Shown here: piece after piece, positions 34,970-43,695 of the stretch
Position numbering within the stretch: position 1 is the first letter of the stretch
How the letters are laid out: the number at the start of each line of letters is the position of its first letter
Assembly: GCA_018333865.1 (NCBI GenBank)
Contig: JAGXSE010000049.1
Coordinates: forward strand, 62,001 to 126,000
Reading direction: 5' to 3'
Length of the DNA stretch: 64,000 nt
Source: Syntrophomonadaceae bacterium
Lineage (GTDB): Bacteria > Bacillota > PH28-bin88
Program-made: the position numbers and the translations under genes
The notes under the pieces: model-generated
Databases searched by the model: none
Told to the model about the DNA's origin: nothing
Seen by the model: only the letters and a program-made list of their open reading frames with translations

Positions 34970-36041
34970 ATAGCCACACCTCCAGCAATTCCGCAGGGGT
35001 GCAGCGATGGATAATTACCCTCCCAATTTTCTCCGGCAGAATTAAAGTTATTTTGTTCTGGACCGCCTTTTTATCATGGATTGCATTGTCTACCAATTCG
35101 ATTTTGCTAATTTCATCCGGAATGGCAGTAGGGAACCCGTATTCTCCAAGGATTTCTTTTAGCCTCAGATTTTCATTTTTGGGCATGAAGCCAAAAGCGG
35201 CAGCAATGTCGGCGGCTGCCGCCATCCCGATGGCAACCGCTTCACCATGCAGCCAACAGGCATATCCGGTAATAGTTTCCAGCGCATGTCCCATGGTGTG
35301 GCCAAAGTTCAGGACCTGCCTCAGCCCGGCATCCCGTTCGTCCTTTTCCACCACCGCGGCTTTGATGGCGCAGCATTTATGTACTACCTGCATTAGGGTG
35401 TCCGCCTTATAGGAAAGCAGGTCTTGCCGGTGTCCCTCCAAATATTCAAAAAAGGCTTCGTCCCAGATTACGCCGTACTTAATTACTTCGGCCAGTCCGG
35501 ATTTGTACTCCCTAACAGGTAAGCTTTTTAATGTGTCCAGATCGGCAATAACAAAATCGGGCTGGTAAAAAGCACCAATTAAATTTTTTGCCTGCCGGTG
35601 ATTGACCGCCACCTTGCCGCCAACGCTGCTGTCTACCTGGGCCAACAGGGTTGTCGGGACCTGGATGAAGGGAACCCCGCGCATATATGTTGCCGCAAAA
35701 AAGCCCGCCACATCTCCTACCACACCACCCCCCAAGGCTATCACTGGACTCCTGCGGTCCAGGTCATGACTTATCGCTTCGTCATACAGGCCTTGGAGAA
35801 CCTCTATTGTTTTTGCTTGTTCCCCATCAGGTAAGAGCATAATATTTGCTGTAAAACCGGCAGCTGCCAACCCTGCAGCCAATTTTTCCCCATATAGTTC
35901 AAAAATGGTTTTTTGACTGATAACTAAAGCTTTTCGTGAATAGCCCTTATCTTGCATTGCTACGCCAACCTGGCATAGCAATCCCTGTCCAATATGAATG
36001 AGATAACTCCTTTCAGCCAGATTTACCTTTAAGGTGTGCAA
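34968..36041 (-). CDS. aroB: 3-dehydroquinate synthase
   Basis: Converts DAHP to 3-dehydroquinate, second step of the shikimate pathway. 357 aa. The NAD-binding GGGVVGDVAGFFAATYMRGV, the substrate/metal segment IPTTLLAQVDSSVGGK (here VPTTLLAQVDSSVGGKVAVN) and the metal His in LNFGHTMGHALE and WLHGEAVAIGM are all present. Last gene of aroE-aroC-aroK-aroB. Confidence 0.96.
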   Translation of the reverse strand: MHTLKVNLAERSYLIHIGQGLLCQVGVAMQDKGYSRKALVISQKTIFELYGEKLAAGLAAAGFTANIMLLPDGEQAKTIEVLQGLYDEAISHDLDRRSPVIALGGGVVGDVAGFFAATYMRGVPFIQVPTTLLAQVDSSVGGKVAVNHRQAKNLIGAFYQPDFVIADLDTLKSLPVREYKSGLAEVIKYGVIWDEAFFEYLEGHRQDLLSYKADTLMQVVHKCCAIKAAVVEKDERDAGLRQVLNFGHTMGHALETITGYACWLHGEAVAIGMAAAADIAAAFGFMPKNENLRLKEILGEYGFPTAIPDEISKIELVDNAIHDKKAVQNKITLILPEKIGRVIIHRCTPAELLEVWL

Positions 36042-36046
36042 TCTTT

Positions 36047-36562
36047 TTACCTCACTTTCTCTTCCACAAACCGAAGAATTTCTTGGCTTATTTCATCGAT
36101 ATTGAGATCGGTTGTGTCGATTATCAGGTCCGCCCGGCGGTAATAAGCCTCCCTTTGTGCCAATAAGTTCATTACATATTCGATGGGACTATTTTCCGGC
36201 AGCAGGGGCCGCTGGGATTTCGCCGCGATTCTGGCCAGAATCGTCTCTGGCGCAGCTGTGAGGCAAATAATATATCCATGACGACCCAATTCTTCCATCT
36301 CGCTGACATGGAGAACCGCGCCTCCCCCTGTTGCAATAACAACATCCCGGAATTGAGCCAGCTTTTTTAGGATTAAAGCCTCTTCGGCCCGAAAGCGGGC
36401 CTCTCCGTAAAGGCTAAAAATCTGCGGAATCGAGAGCCGGGTTGCTCTTTCAATTTCCACATCGGCGTCGATGAATTTTTTGTGCAGCAGCAAGGACAAA
36501 CTCTGGCCAACGGTGGTTTTGCCGGTAGCCATAAAACCGGTTAAGACAATATTTGATTTCAT
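36047..36562 (-). CDS. aroK: Shikimate kinase
   Basis: Phosphorylates shikimate at the 3-position, 171 aa P-loop kinase. Walker A GFMATGKTTVGQSL, the shikimate-binding DADVEIE and GEARFRAEE motifs, and VIATGGGAVL are all visible. It lies 3 nt after aroC and 5 nt before aroB, so it is co-transcribed with them. Confidence 0.95.
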   Translation of the reverse strand: MKSNIVLTGFMATGKTTVGQSLSLLLHKKFIDADVEIERATRLSIPQIFSLYGEARFRAEEALILKKLAQFRDVVIATGGGAVLHVSEMEELGRHGYIICLTAAPETILARIAAKSQRPLLPENSPIEYVMNLLAQREAYYRRADLIIDTTDLNIDEISQEILRFVEEKVR

Positions 36563-36565
36563 TTT

Positions 36566-37723
36566 TTACACCGACCTAAGATACCGGTTATAATTAGCCA
36601 AAGACTCCAAAAGCTCGGCTAAGCTGTCTTTGGCAAACTTCTCTAGTACGCTTTGAGCCAAGACAAAGGCCACCATCCCTTCCGCTACTACTGCCGCAGC
36701 CGGAACCGCGCAAATATCCGAACGCTCGTAACTGGCCTCGCTGGGTTGTTTTGTCCTGATATCTATACTTTTTAATGGTTTAGCTAAGGTTGGGATGGGT
36801 TTCATAGCAGCCCTTAGAACCAGGGGTTCCCCGTTCGTTACTCCTCCCTCAATGCCGCCAGCCCGGTTGGTTTCCCGGTAAAAACCTCTTTCTGCATTAA
36901 AAAAGATTTCGTCGTGTACTGTTGAGCCTAACTGGGCTGCAGCCTGAAAACCGAGGCCGATTTCCACCCCTTTAATACCGGGAATGCTCATCACAGCCTG
37001 GGCTAACCGGCCGTCTAACCTTCGGTCCCAGTGGACATGGCTGCCCAAGCCAACCGGCAGCCCCCAGGCTAAGACTTCAATTACGCCTCCCAGAGTATCA
37101 CCGGCATTTCTGGCGGCATCGATACCGGCGATCATGTCCTTTTCCGCATCCAGATCATCGCAATACACAGCCGAACCAGGAACATTTTTCAACACATCGG
37201 CCAGGGTTTGCTCTTTAGTTACTGCCGCTGTGCCAATTCGGACAACATGTCCAATCAAGCTAACCCCTACTTCTTTCAGCAAAAGAGCTGCCAAGGCCCC
37301 GGCAGCCACCCTGGCAGCAGTTTCCCGGGCGCTGGCCCTTTCCAAAATGTTCCGGAAATCCAACTGCCGGTATTTTAACCCTCCTGGCAGGTCTGCATGG
37401 CCGGGGCGCGGCCGGGCAATGGCTCTGCTTTCTAAATCGGCCGATACACCCGGGTCCATAATTGTTTGCCAATTAGGCCAGTCGCGGTTTTGGATAGTCA
37501 TCACTACCGGACTGCCTAGGGTCTTTCCTCCGCGCACACCGGCGGTGATAGCAACCTGATCAGCCTCTATTTGCATTCGTCCGCCCCGGCCATAACCCTG
37601 TTGGCGACGGCGCAAAAATCCGTTGATATACTCCTGGGAGACGGTTACTCCGGCCGGCATGCCCTCCACTAAAACGGTTAAAACCGGGCCATGAGATTCT
37701 CCGCCGGTTAGAAAACGCAACAA
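36566..37723 (-). CDS. aroC: Chorismate synthase
   Basis: FMN-dependent anti-1,4-elimination of EPSP to chorismate, 385 aa. The signatures GESHGPVLTVLVEGMPAG, RRQQGYGRGGRMQIE, RPGHADLPG, RASARETAARVAAGA and GGIEGGVTNGEPLVLR are intact. It is followed within 3 nt by aroK. The EPSP synthase gene (aroA) and DAHP synthase are not in the window. Confidence 0.97.
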   Translation of the reverse strand: MLRFLTGGESHGPVLTVLVEGMPAGVTVSQEYINGFLRRRQQGYGRGGRMQIEADQVAITAGVRGGKTLGSPVVMTIQNRDWPNWQTIMDPGVSADLESRAIARPRPGHADLPGGLKYRQLDFRNILERASARETAARVAAGALAALLLKEVGVSLIGHVVRIGTAAVTKEQTLADVLKNVPGSAVYCDDLDAEKDMIAGIDAARNAGDTLGGVIEVLAWGLPVGLGSHVHWDRRLDGRLAQAVMSIPGIKGVEIGLGFQAAAQLGSTVHDEIFFNAERGFYRETNRAGGIEGGVTNGEPLVLRAAMKPIPTLAKPLKSIDIRTKQPSEASYERSDICAVPAAAVVAEGMVAFVLAQSVLEKFAKDSLAELLESLANYNRYLRSV

Positions 37724-37759
37724 AAGAAGCTCCTCCTTTCGCTAGGGTTTAACCAATAA

Positions 37760-38629
37760 TCAATATTTACTGGGAATAGCTTTTTCAAGTTCCCGGCGCA
37801 TGGCCTCAATCGGCGGTTCGCAGCCTGTCCAAAGCCGAAAGGCCTCAGCTCCTTGATATAATAACATTCCTAAGCCAGACAAAGTGGGGCAGCCATGCTC
37901 CCTGGCCTCGCGCAGAAACCTTGTTTCCACCGGATTGTACACCAGATCCCACACGAGAGAATGGCGAGAAAGCAAGCTGGTATTTATAACGGGAGGCTCT
38001 TCTGTCTTTGGCCACATGCCTATTGGAGTGGAGTTTATTACCAGATCCGCTGTTTTCAATTCTTTAAAGTCAGCTATGTCTGCCAGAGTTACCGTTATGG
38101 CAACATTAGCACTATTTTTATTGATTAAACTGGATATCTCGTGTGCTTGCGCCTGGTTCCTGCTAGCAATAATAATCTTCCCAGCGCCTTTTTGCGCTAA
38201 AGTAAGCGCAACCGCCCGGCAAGCCCCCCCGGAGCCAAAAATTACACACGTCAGGCCACAAGGGTCTAACCCCGCCTCTTCCTTGAGCGACCGTAAAGAA
38301 CCTTCCCCATCGGTGTTATAACCAATAAGCCTCTCGCCATTATTAACAACCGTATTAACGGCTCCAATCGCGGCTGCTGCAGGGTCAACAGAATCCAGAA
38401 ACTCGATCACTTTTTGCTTATAGGGGATCGTAATGTTTACACCTTTGATCCCCAGCGCTCTGATCCCTGCCATTGCCTGGGGGAAAAAATAAGGGGCGAC
38501 TTCAAAAAGAAAATAACGGCATTTTAAACCAAGGGCATTGAAAGCACTGTTATGGATCAGGGGTGACAGGGAATGAGATACAGGATGTCCAATCAATCCG
38601 TACAATCCGGCAACAGGTTGTTCCTTCAT
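37760..38629 (-). CDS. aroE: Shikimate dehydrogenase
   Basis: Reduces 3-dehydroshikimate with NADPH, 289 aa. The substrate site GHPVSHSLSPLIHNSAF, the catalytic Lys and Asp region GVNITIPYKQKV and AVNTVVNNGERLIGYNTDGEG, and the nucleotide loop FGSGGACRAVALTL are clear. It precedes aroC by 36 nt and follows yqeG by 11 nt. Confidence 0.95.
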   Translation of the reverse strand: MKEQPVAGLYGLIGHPVSHSLSPLIHNSAFNALGLKCRYFLFEVAPYFFPQAMAGIRALGIKGVNITIPYKQKVIEFLDSVDPAAAAIGAVNTVVNNGERLIGYNTDGEGSLRSLKEEAGLDPCGLTCVIFGSGGACRAVALTLAQKGAGKIIIASRNQAQAHEISSLINKNSANVAITVTLADIADFKELKTADLVINSTPIGMWPKTEEPPVINTSLLSRHSLVWDLVYNPVETRFLREAREHGCPTLSGLGMLLYQGAEAFRLWTGCEPPIEAMRRELEKAIPSKY

Positions 38630-38640
38630 CAGGATACCTC

Positions 38641-39135
38641 CTAGGAAATCCTTAAATAGTGCAAAACCATGCGCTCAAACTTTCGCACCAGCTGGGTTCC
38701 AATGAACTCTTTAGGACTTATAGGCACCACAAGGATTGTTAAGAGCCCTAACCTATTACCTCCAAGTACATCGGTGAATATCTGATCTCCGACTACTGCT
38801 GTCTCCCCGGGGCTTGTTCCCAGTAAATCCATTGCCTGGCGAAAGGCTTTCCGGCGGGGTTTCCCGGCGTTAAACACACAACTTATGCCCAACTGTTCAG
38901 CAACTTTGCAGACCCTCCTGCGGCGGTTATTGGATACAATGCAAACTTTTATATTATGTTTAGGCAAATCAGCAAACCACTGTTCGACTTCAGGATTTAT
39001 GACTTCCCCGGTCCATTCGGTAATTGTATTATCCAAGTCAATGATTAGACCGGAAATACCCTTTTCCTGCAGTTTTTTTAAAGGAATAAGGCTTACGGAA
39101 TCAAAATACAAATTTGGCTTAAGCAGTCCCAGCAT
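38641..39135 (-). CDS. yqeG: YqeG-family HAD phosphatase (subfamily IIIA)
   Basis: About 164 aa. HAD motif I GLIIDLDNTITEW, motif II SNN and a motif III/IV region VGDQIFTDVLGGNRLGLLTILV. The YqeG start MLGLLKPNLYFDSV is diagnostic, and ATG at 39135 has AGGGGTG upstream; an in-frame extension beyond it is not conserved in the family. YqeG-type proteins are metal-dependent phosphatases (some described as phosphatidylglycerophosphatase). Adjacent to aroE as in Bacillus (yqeG-yqeH-aroD). Confidence 0.92.
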   Translation of the reverse strand: MLGLLKPNLYFDSVSLIPLKKLQEKGISGLIIDLDNTITEWTGEVINPEVEQWFADLPKHNIKVCIVSNNRRRRVCKVAEQLGISCVFNAGKPRRKAFRQAMDLLGTSPGETAVVGDQIFTDVLGGNRLGLLTILVVPISPKEFIGTQLVRKFERMVLHYLRIS

Positions 39136-39195
39136 TAAATCACCCCTGCTAGTAGCAATATTTTTAAATATACTATCACAATTCCAGCTAATATA

Positions 39196-39233
39196 AAAGC
39201 AAGTTCCTTGCTGAATCTGCAAGAACTTGCTTT
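39196..39233 (-). terminator. Terminator after sigK
   Basis: Perfect 11-bp stem AAAGCAAGTTC/GAACTTGCTTT, 31 nt beyond the sigK stop, followed on the minus strand by TTATATT. Separates sigK from yqeG. Confidence 0.75.
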
Positions 39234-39263
39234 GCACCGAATTGTTTTTTTACTGAGAATGTT

Positions 39264-39962
39264 TTAAACAGAAAGTTCCTTGATCAGTTTTTCGATGGCT
39301 TTTTTCTCAATTCGGGAAACATAAGAGCGAGATATCCCCAGGGACTTAGCGATCTCTCGTTGTGTCTTCCTGAAGCCGTTGAGAAGACCAAAACGGAGCT
39401 CCAAAACATATTTTTCCCGCCTGTTTAAGTTTTTCATTTGCTCGATGATCCTTTTCTGTTCAAAATAGTTTTCCACAGCCTCTGTCACAACGTCGTTATC
39501 TGTTCCCAACACATCAATCAGAGATATTTCATTGCCCTCTTTGTCAACTCCGATGGGGTCATATAATGAAACCTCCCCCCGCTTTTTTTTCATCGAGCGG
39601 AGATGCATTAATATTTCGTTTTCTATGCACCGGGCCGCATATGTTGCCAGCTTGGTACCTTTGGATGAGTCATACGTATTGATGGCTTTGATTAATCCGA
39701 TGGTGCCGATTGAAATCATGTCCTCATTTTCCTCGCTGCTGCCTTCAAATTTCTTGCAGATATGGGCCACCAGGCGCAGGTTGTGTTCGATAATTGTATT
39801 CCTGGCCTCCTGATCACCCTTCTTCATGCGCTCTAAATAATAGTTCTCATCATCTTCAGACAAGGGCTGCGGGAAAGCGTTATTGGTAATATACCCGATA
39901 AACAAAATAGCAGTCTTTTTTGACAGGTTGAGGGAAAAAATGCGGTACAACCATAAGATCAT
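39264..39962 (-). CDS. sigK: RNA polymerase sigma-K factor
   Basis: 232 aa late mother-cell sporulation sigma factor. Region 2 reads [35 protein letters not shown] and region 4 [31 protein letters not shown], both as in SigK; the pro-sequence ([26 protein letters not shown]) is present, so it needs cleavage by a SpoIVFB-type protease. The gene is continuous, with no skin-type intervening element. A sigma-E-like -10 lies upstream. Confidence 0.95.
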   Translation of the reverse strand: MILWLYRIFSLNLSKKTAILFIGYITNNAFPQPLSEDDENYYLERMKKGDQEARNTIIEHNLRLVAHICKKFEGSSEENEDMISIGTIGLIKAINTYDSSKGTKLATYAARCIENEILMHLRSMKKKRGEVSLYDPIGVDKEGNEISLIDVLGTDNDVVTEAVENYFEQKRIIEQMKNLNRREKYVLELRFGLLNGFRKTQREIAKSLGISRSYVSRIEKKAIEKLIKELSV

Positions 39963-39997
39963 TGCCTATCCCTCCTCTGAAGTTTGAGTCACTCTAT

Positions 39998-40005
39998 AAT
40001 ATATG
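39998..40005 (-). promoter_or_regulatory. Possible sigma-E -10 element upstream of sigK
   Basis: Minus strand CATATATT matches the sigma-E -10 (CATACANT) at seven of eight positions, 36 nt before the sigK ATG. No good -35 is visible at 14 bp, which would fit a promoter that needs SpoIIID as in Bacillus, but the evidence is weak. Confidence 0.35.
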
Positions 40006-40201
40006 GCTGCACCAAAACTCTGTGCTTGTCTCGTTTATCAGGAATATTTACCATTAAAAATAAAACAGCCCCATAATTTTCTTATGGAGCTGATTAACTG
40101 CAAAAAAAATTTCCCCCGGCAAAAGGTTTTCGGCCAACAAGGGTATAATAATATACTGGTACAAGCCTGCTTGATTTAAAGACTGGGGTGGTTAAACAAC
40201 A

Positions 40202-41128
40202 ATGAATAAGTACCAACTGGAAATGTTTGTGATGGTTGTAGATACAAAAAAAATTTCCACAGCAGCCAAGCTGTTAAATATTACTCAACCCGCAATAAGC
40301 GCGCAAATTAAGGCTCTAGAGACCTATTTAAATACTCAGTTGCTTGATCGCACCAAGCAAGGGGTCTCCCCTACGCCGCGAGGGGAAATAATGTACCGCT
40401 ACGCCAGAAAAATTCTTCATTTATTTGATAACATGGAAAGAGAAATTGATGAACTCCTGGGTTTGGAAGACCGTGAAGTGATAATTGGCGCTACCTACAC
40501 TATCGGTGACTATGCTCTCCCTTGCAGTATCTGGACATTTAAAGAAAAGTACCCAAAAGCTAATATCTCACTGGAGATTGGCAAGTACCCCGACATAATC
40601 CAAAAATTATTTGATAATAAGATTCATTTGGCTGTAGTCGAGGGACTGCCACAGGACCTGGAACAAGAAATCAATAATCTAAAAATTATTTCCTCTGCGG
40701 CTGACGAGATAATTGTTATTGCCTCCCCTAACTCGGATTTCGCAAAGAAAGAAATTTCATTGGACGAGTTACGGAAGGCACCCCTTTTGTTGCCTACCGC
40801 AGGTTTAGGTATCAGAGAAGTCTTTAGCCAAGCAATATCTCGTTTTGGATTGTCATTATCGGACTTTAATATTGCTACTCAGCTTGGCAGCATTGAAGCC
40901 ATTAAATCATCGGTGGGAGCGGGAATGGGGATATCAATTTGCAGCAGAATGGCTGTACGTAAAGAATTGAGACAAGAAGCCATAAAAGAAGTTGAAATTA
41001 ACGATTTGAAAATGCCCCTTTCTTTCAATATACTTTACCGGCAGCAAGGCTTTTTACCTGCCATGGCCCACAGGTTTATCAGGTTTATTAGCGTGCCGGA
41101 AGAACTGGAACATTGTGATAATAAATAA
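40202..41128 (+). CDS. LysR-family transcriptional regulator
   Basis: 308 aa, the clear plus-strand gene here. An N-terminal winged helix-turn-helix (KKISTAAKLLNITQPAISAQIKALE) precedes a substrate-binding domain of the CysB/CbbR type (ATYTIGDYALPCSIW, AVVEGLP, ASPNSDFAKKEI, GIREVFSQAI). It converges with the tusA-like/yedE group on the other strand and ends 10 nt from it, so they do not share a promoter; a regulatory link to sulfur or selenium transport is possible but not proven. GGGGTGG is its binding site and a TATAAT lies about 50 nt upstream (near 40144) without a good -35. Confidence 0.9.
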   Translation: MNKYQLEMFVMVVDTKKISTAAKLLNITQPAISAQIKALETYLNTQLLDRTKQGVSPTPRGEIMYRYARKILHLFDNMEREIDELLGLEDREVIIGATYTIGDYALPCSIWTFKEKYPKANISLEIGKYPDIIQKLFDNKIHLAVVEGLPQDLEQEINNLKIISSAADEIIVIASPNSDFAKKEISLDELRKAPLLLPTAGLGIREVFSQAISRFGLSLSDFNIATQLGSIEAIKSSVGAGMGISICSRMAVRKELRQEAIKEVEINDLKMPLSFNILYRQQGFLPAMAHRFIRFISVPEELEHCDNK

Positions 41129-41138
41129 ATGTCAAAAA

Positions 41139-41381
41139 CTAAAAAGGCTTCGCTTCACTTTTTATGAGGATAATTCGCCAGATTCCCTTGCCTTTTTCCT
41201 CCACACTGTAAAGATGAGCATTATTTCGGCACCAATCCATTATGTTTCTAACTGCCCTGGGGTAGTCTGTTTCTATGAGCAAACTGTCTCCTGCTTCAAT
41301 ATCCGCCACTTTCTTTTGGATAATAATCAAAGGTACCGGGCATATTTCCCCTACAAGGTCAAGAAAATGACTGGCAGCCAT
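41139..41381 (-). CDS. TusA/YedF-like sulfurtransferase
   Basis: 80 aa. The SirA-fold with the TusA motif GEICPVPLIIIQKKVADIE; the Cys followed by Pro (CPVP) is the sulfur-carrying residue. The family takes sulfur (or selenium) and passes it on. It is the last gene of a group with two YeeE/YedE-type permeases, a layout known from thiosulfate uptake and from selenium-linked yedE-yedF clusters. The substrate cannot be decided from sequence. Confidence 0.85.
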   Translation of the reverse strand: MAASHFLDLVGEICPVPLIIIQKKVADIEAGDSLLIETDYPRAVRNIMDWCRNNAHLYSVEEKGKGIWRIILIKSEAKPF

Positions 41382-41392
41382 CCAATCCCTCC

Positions 41393-42058
41393 CTATAGCC
41401 TTTTTCGCTCAATCCTAGCACACAATAAATATAATAGACCCAATGCCAGAAACTGAAGGGTGATACCCCCTGCCCAACCTAGATAATCGGGGAAAAAGAC
41501 AGGTTTAATTGATCCAATTGTGGCTTCCCACCAACCTACATTATAAGCTCCCGCAAGAGAGCCTGCCATAATTCCCAATAAAATAAACAAGGCCAAAACA
41601 TAGCCTTCGCCTAATCTGGCCAACATACTGCACACACATCCGCCAGCTAAAACCATGCCGACACCGAAAATAAAGGCGCCGATGACAGTATGAAAACCAA
41701 TGGGATGAATATTGCCGGGTATAGGCAGACCAAGGGAGTATGCTCTAAATTGGATGAATGCAAAACCAATTGTGGATACAAAGAAAATAATGATCATGGC
41801 TTTAGATAATGAAATGTCCCTGAATAGCACCGCGTCTCTAAAGGCGGCTGCAAGGCAAAAGCGAGCCCGATGCAGACAAAACCCTAATAAGGCCCCTAAC
41901 AACCACAACACAAGATTATCCCAGGCTGACTGGAAAGCTGCCCATAATACAAGCATCCCTATTGCTGCTATCCCCATTTTTGCTGGGGTAATTAGCAATA
42001 TAAATCTTTCTGCAAATGCTAAAAAGGAGGCGCTTCTTAACTTTATTAGTGTTTTCAA
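41393..42058 (-). CDS. YeeE/YedE-family permease, second half
   Basis: 221 aa with about six membrane helices. The Cys-containing motifs of YeeE/YedE (DUF395) are present: FCLHRARFCLAAAFRD and GGCVCSMLARLGEG. The full-size YeeE/TsuA has about 340-350 aa with two such units, so this protein and the next look like the two halves encoded separately. Begins 30 nt after the neighbouring gene and ends 11 nt ahead of the tusA-like gene. It probably moves thiosulfate, sulfide or a selenium species. Confidence 0.82.
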   Translation of the reverse strand: MKTLIKLRSASFLAFAERFILLITPAKMGIAAIGMLVLWAAFQSAWDNLVLWLLGALLGFCLHRARFCLAAAFRDAVLFRDISLSKAMIIIFFVSTIGFAFIQFRAYSLGLPIPGNIHPIGFHTVIGAFIFGVGMVLAGGCVCSMLARLGEGYVLALFILLGIMAGSLAGAYNVGWWEATIGSIKPVFFPDYLGWAGGITLQFLALGLLYLLCARIERKRL

Positions 42059-42088
42059 AATCTGCCGCCCTCCTCCTTCAACTCAGAC

Positions 42089-42640
42089 TCACCGGATTAT
42101 TCTCAAAATTAACTTACTGCCTACTATAGCACCTAAAAAAGTGAACCCGGCAAACAGCCAACCATGGAAAGACATTGACGAAACACCCCCTAGCAGGGCA
42201 CCTGCATTACAGCCATATGCTAAACGAGCTCCAAAACCCATCAAAAAACCGCCAGCCAAGGCTAGCAAAATCTGTCTCATTGAACGAAACTTTCTGGGAA
42301 AAAACTCACCCATTAAAACGGCTGATATAACAACTCCTGAAACTACCCCAAGGTTAACCCAGAGCCCGGAATTCAACAGATCGAAATTTTGCAGCTGAGC
42401 AGCCATGGCAGGTTTCATGAAATAGTGCCAGCCCTCGGGCTGAAAATTAAAGGCTTGCAGGGCCTTTACCGAACAGTTGGTAATAGTCGAGGAGATCCCC
42501 CAAGGCCTTCCCGAAAAAGCAAAAAGCAAGATATTGGCCAGTGCGATACCCAGCGCTCCTGCCCAATAAGGCCAGTCCTTCTGCCACCAGCGCTTTTCAC
42601 TGAAAGAGCTATTTTGGCTGTAGTAGTCCTGGTTATCCAC
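42089..42640 (-). CDS. YeeE/YedE-family permease, first half
   Basis: About 183 aa with four to five membrane helices. YeeE features are GFLMGFGARLAYGCNAGALLGGVSS (Cys in YGCN) and the C-terminal GAIVGSKLILRI. With the following protein it gives a complete YedE-like transporter. GTG at 42640 is preferred because AGAGGTGG lies upstream; an earlier start adds three residues. First gene of the three-gene group; no promoter consensus was recognised in 42641-42719. Confidence 0.8.
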   Translation of the reverse strand: MDNQDYYSQNSSFSEKRWWQKDWPYWAGALGIALANILLFAFSGRPWGISSTITNCSVKALQAFNFQPEGWHYFMKPAMAAQLQNFDLLNSGLWVNLGVVSGVVISAVLMGEFFPRKFRSMRQILLALAGGFLMGFGARLAYGCNAGALLGGVSSMSFHGWLFAGFTFLGAIVGSKLILRIIR

Positions 42641-42719
42641 AGTCCCCACCTCTAGACCAATTCTATCATAAGTTATTTTTTGTGAAAATAAGTATTTCTA
42701 TTTGCCAACAGGCCACAGA

Positions 42720-42748
42720 AAATAATAAGACCCGTATCAAACGGGTCC
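42720..42748 (-). terminator. Terminator of the rnf operon
   Basis: Minus-strand stem GACCCGT/ACGGGTC followed by TTATTATTTT, about 100 nt beyond the Tat ferredoxin gene. Supports the view that rnfC to the ferredoxin gene form one transcript. Confidence 0.8.
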
Positions 42749-42846
42749 TCTCTAAGCTATGGCTTTTTAGATATGCCTAAGCCGACTCTTTTTCGATATA
42801 TATGGGCTTCATTATCGTTATCTAACTAAAATGGTTCATATAAACT

Positions 42847-43671
42847 CTATTCATGAGTTAAGTCGATAGCCGCTGCTAGCAAAACAACTCCGCCGACTAT
42901 TTTCCCCGGTATTTTGGAAATCACCTTGTAAGTCCTTGAGGGCAAGGTATCAGTCGGCAAGTTCGCAGGAAAGCCTAAGGTATCAAATGGCACATCGGAA
43001 ATATAGAAAAAACCTGTTCCGCCTATTTCCTGCAAGCCGTAAACATGGTTTACATATTTTCTTGGAGCAGCTTTTATCCGCCGTTCTGCCTCTTTTAATA
43101 AATCCTTACGCTTCCCGTAAATCGTTGCTTTGACGGGGCAGACCTCAGTACATGCCGGCTGCTTTCCCGCCTCCAATCTAGATTGGCAAAAAATACATTT
43201 TGTTACCAAAGGCCAAAGCTTATCCCACTGGTATTTCGGCACATTAAAGGGGCAGCCCATTAAACAATAACGACAGCCAATACATTTCTGCTCATCGTAG
43301 ACAACTGGTCCATTAGGCAATTTATATAGGGAAGCAACAGGACAAACCGAAACACAAGCCGCATCCAAGCAGTGGAAGCACTGTCTTTTGACATGTCTTT
43401 CTCCTTTGCCGTCAATCTTGACCGAATCGATGAAGGTCCAGGCATTGGGAGACAGCTCGGAGGCATCCTTATTTACCGGTAGACCATTGACTTCCTGGCA
43501 GGCAACAGTACAGAGTTTGCAGCCAATACAAGTGCTGATATCCGTCAATACCCCAACCTCTTCAACCGTTCCTGGTTTGGTTGCAGCCTGCACAGCGGTA
43601 ACATCCCCCACTGCAGAGGCAAGTGCGGTAAGGCCGGCAATCTTTAGAAAACCCCGTCTAGAAAAACCCAC
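42847..43671 (-). CDS. Tat-exported four-cluster ferredoxin (DmsB/HybA-like)
   Basis: 274 aa. The N-terminus is a Tat signal, SRRGFLKIAGLTALASAVGDV. Four [4Fe-4S] motifs follow: CIGCKLCTVAC, CFHCLDAACVSVCP, CIGCRYCLMGCPF, and the CIFCQ...ACTEVCP set, the arrangement of DmsB/HybA/FdhB electron-transfer subunits. A hydrophobic stretch near the C-terminus (GKIVGGVVLLAAAIDL) could anchor it. No molybdopterin or hydrogenase catalytic subunit is adjacent. It is the last gene of the rnf-apbE operon, 24 nt after apbE, so it may exchange electrons with Rnf on the outer face of the membrane. That is an inference. Confidence 0.85.
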   Translation of the reverse strand: MGFSRRGFLKIAGLTALASAVGDVTAVQAATKPGTVEEVGVLTDISTCIGCKLCTVACQEVNGLPVNKDASELSPNAWTFIDSVKIDGKGERHVKRQCFHCLDAACVSVCPVASLYKLPNGPVVYDEQKCIGCRYCLMGCPFNVPKYQWDKLWPLVTKCIFCQSRLEAGKQPACTEVCPVKATIYGKRKDLLKEAERRIKAAPRKYVNHVYGLQEIGGTGFFYISDVPFDTLGFPANLPTDTLPSRTYKVISKIPGKIVGGVVLLAAAIDLTHE

Positions 43672-43695
43672 TTATTTCCCCTCCCTGTTTGATGC

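Noticed and set aside
36984-37559. Plus-strand open frame of 191 aa opposite aroC
   Set aside because: Antisense to chorismate synthase with intact motifs; no independent evidence.
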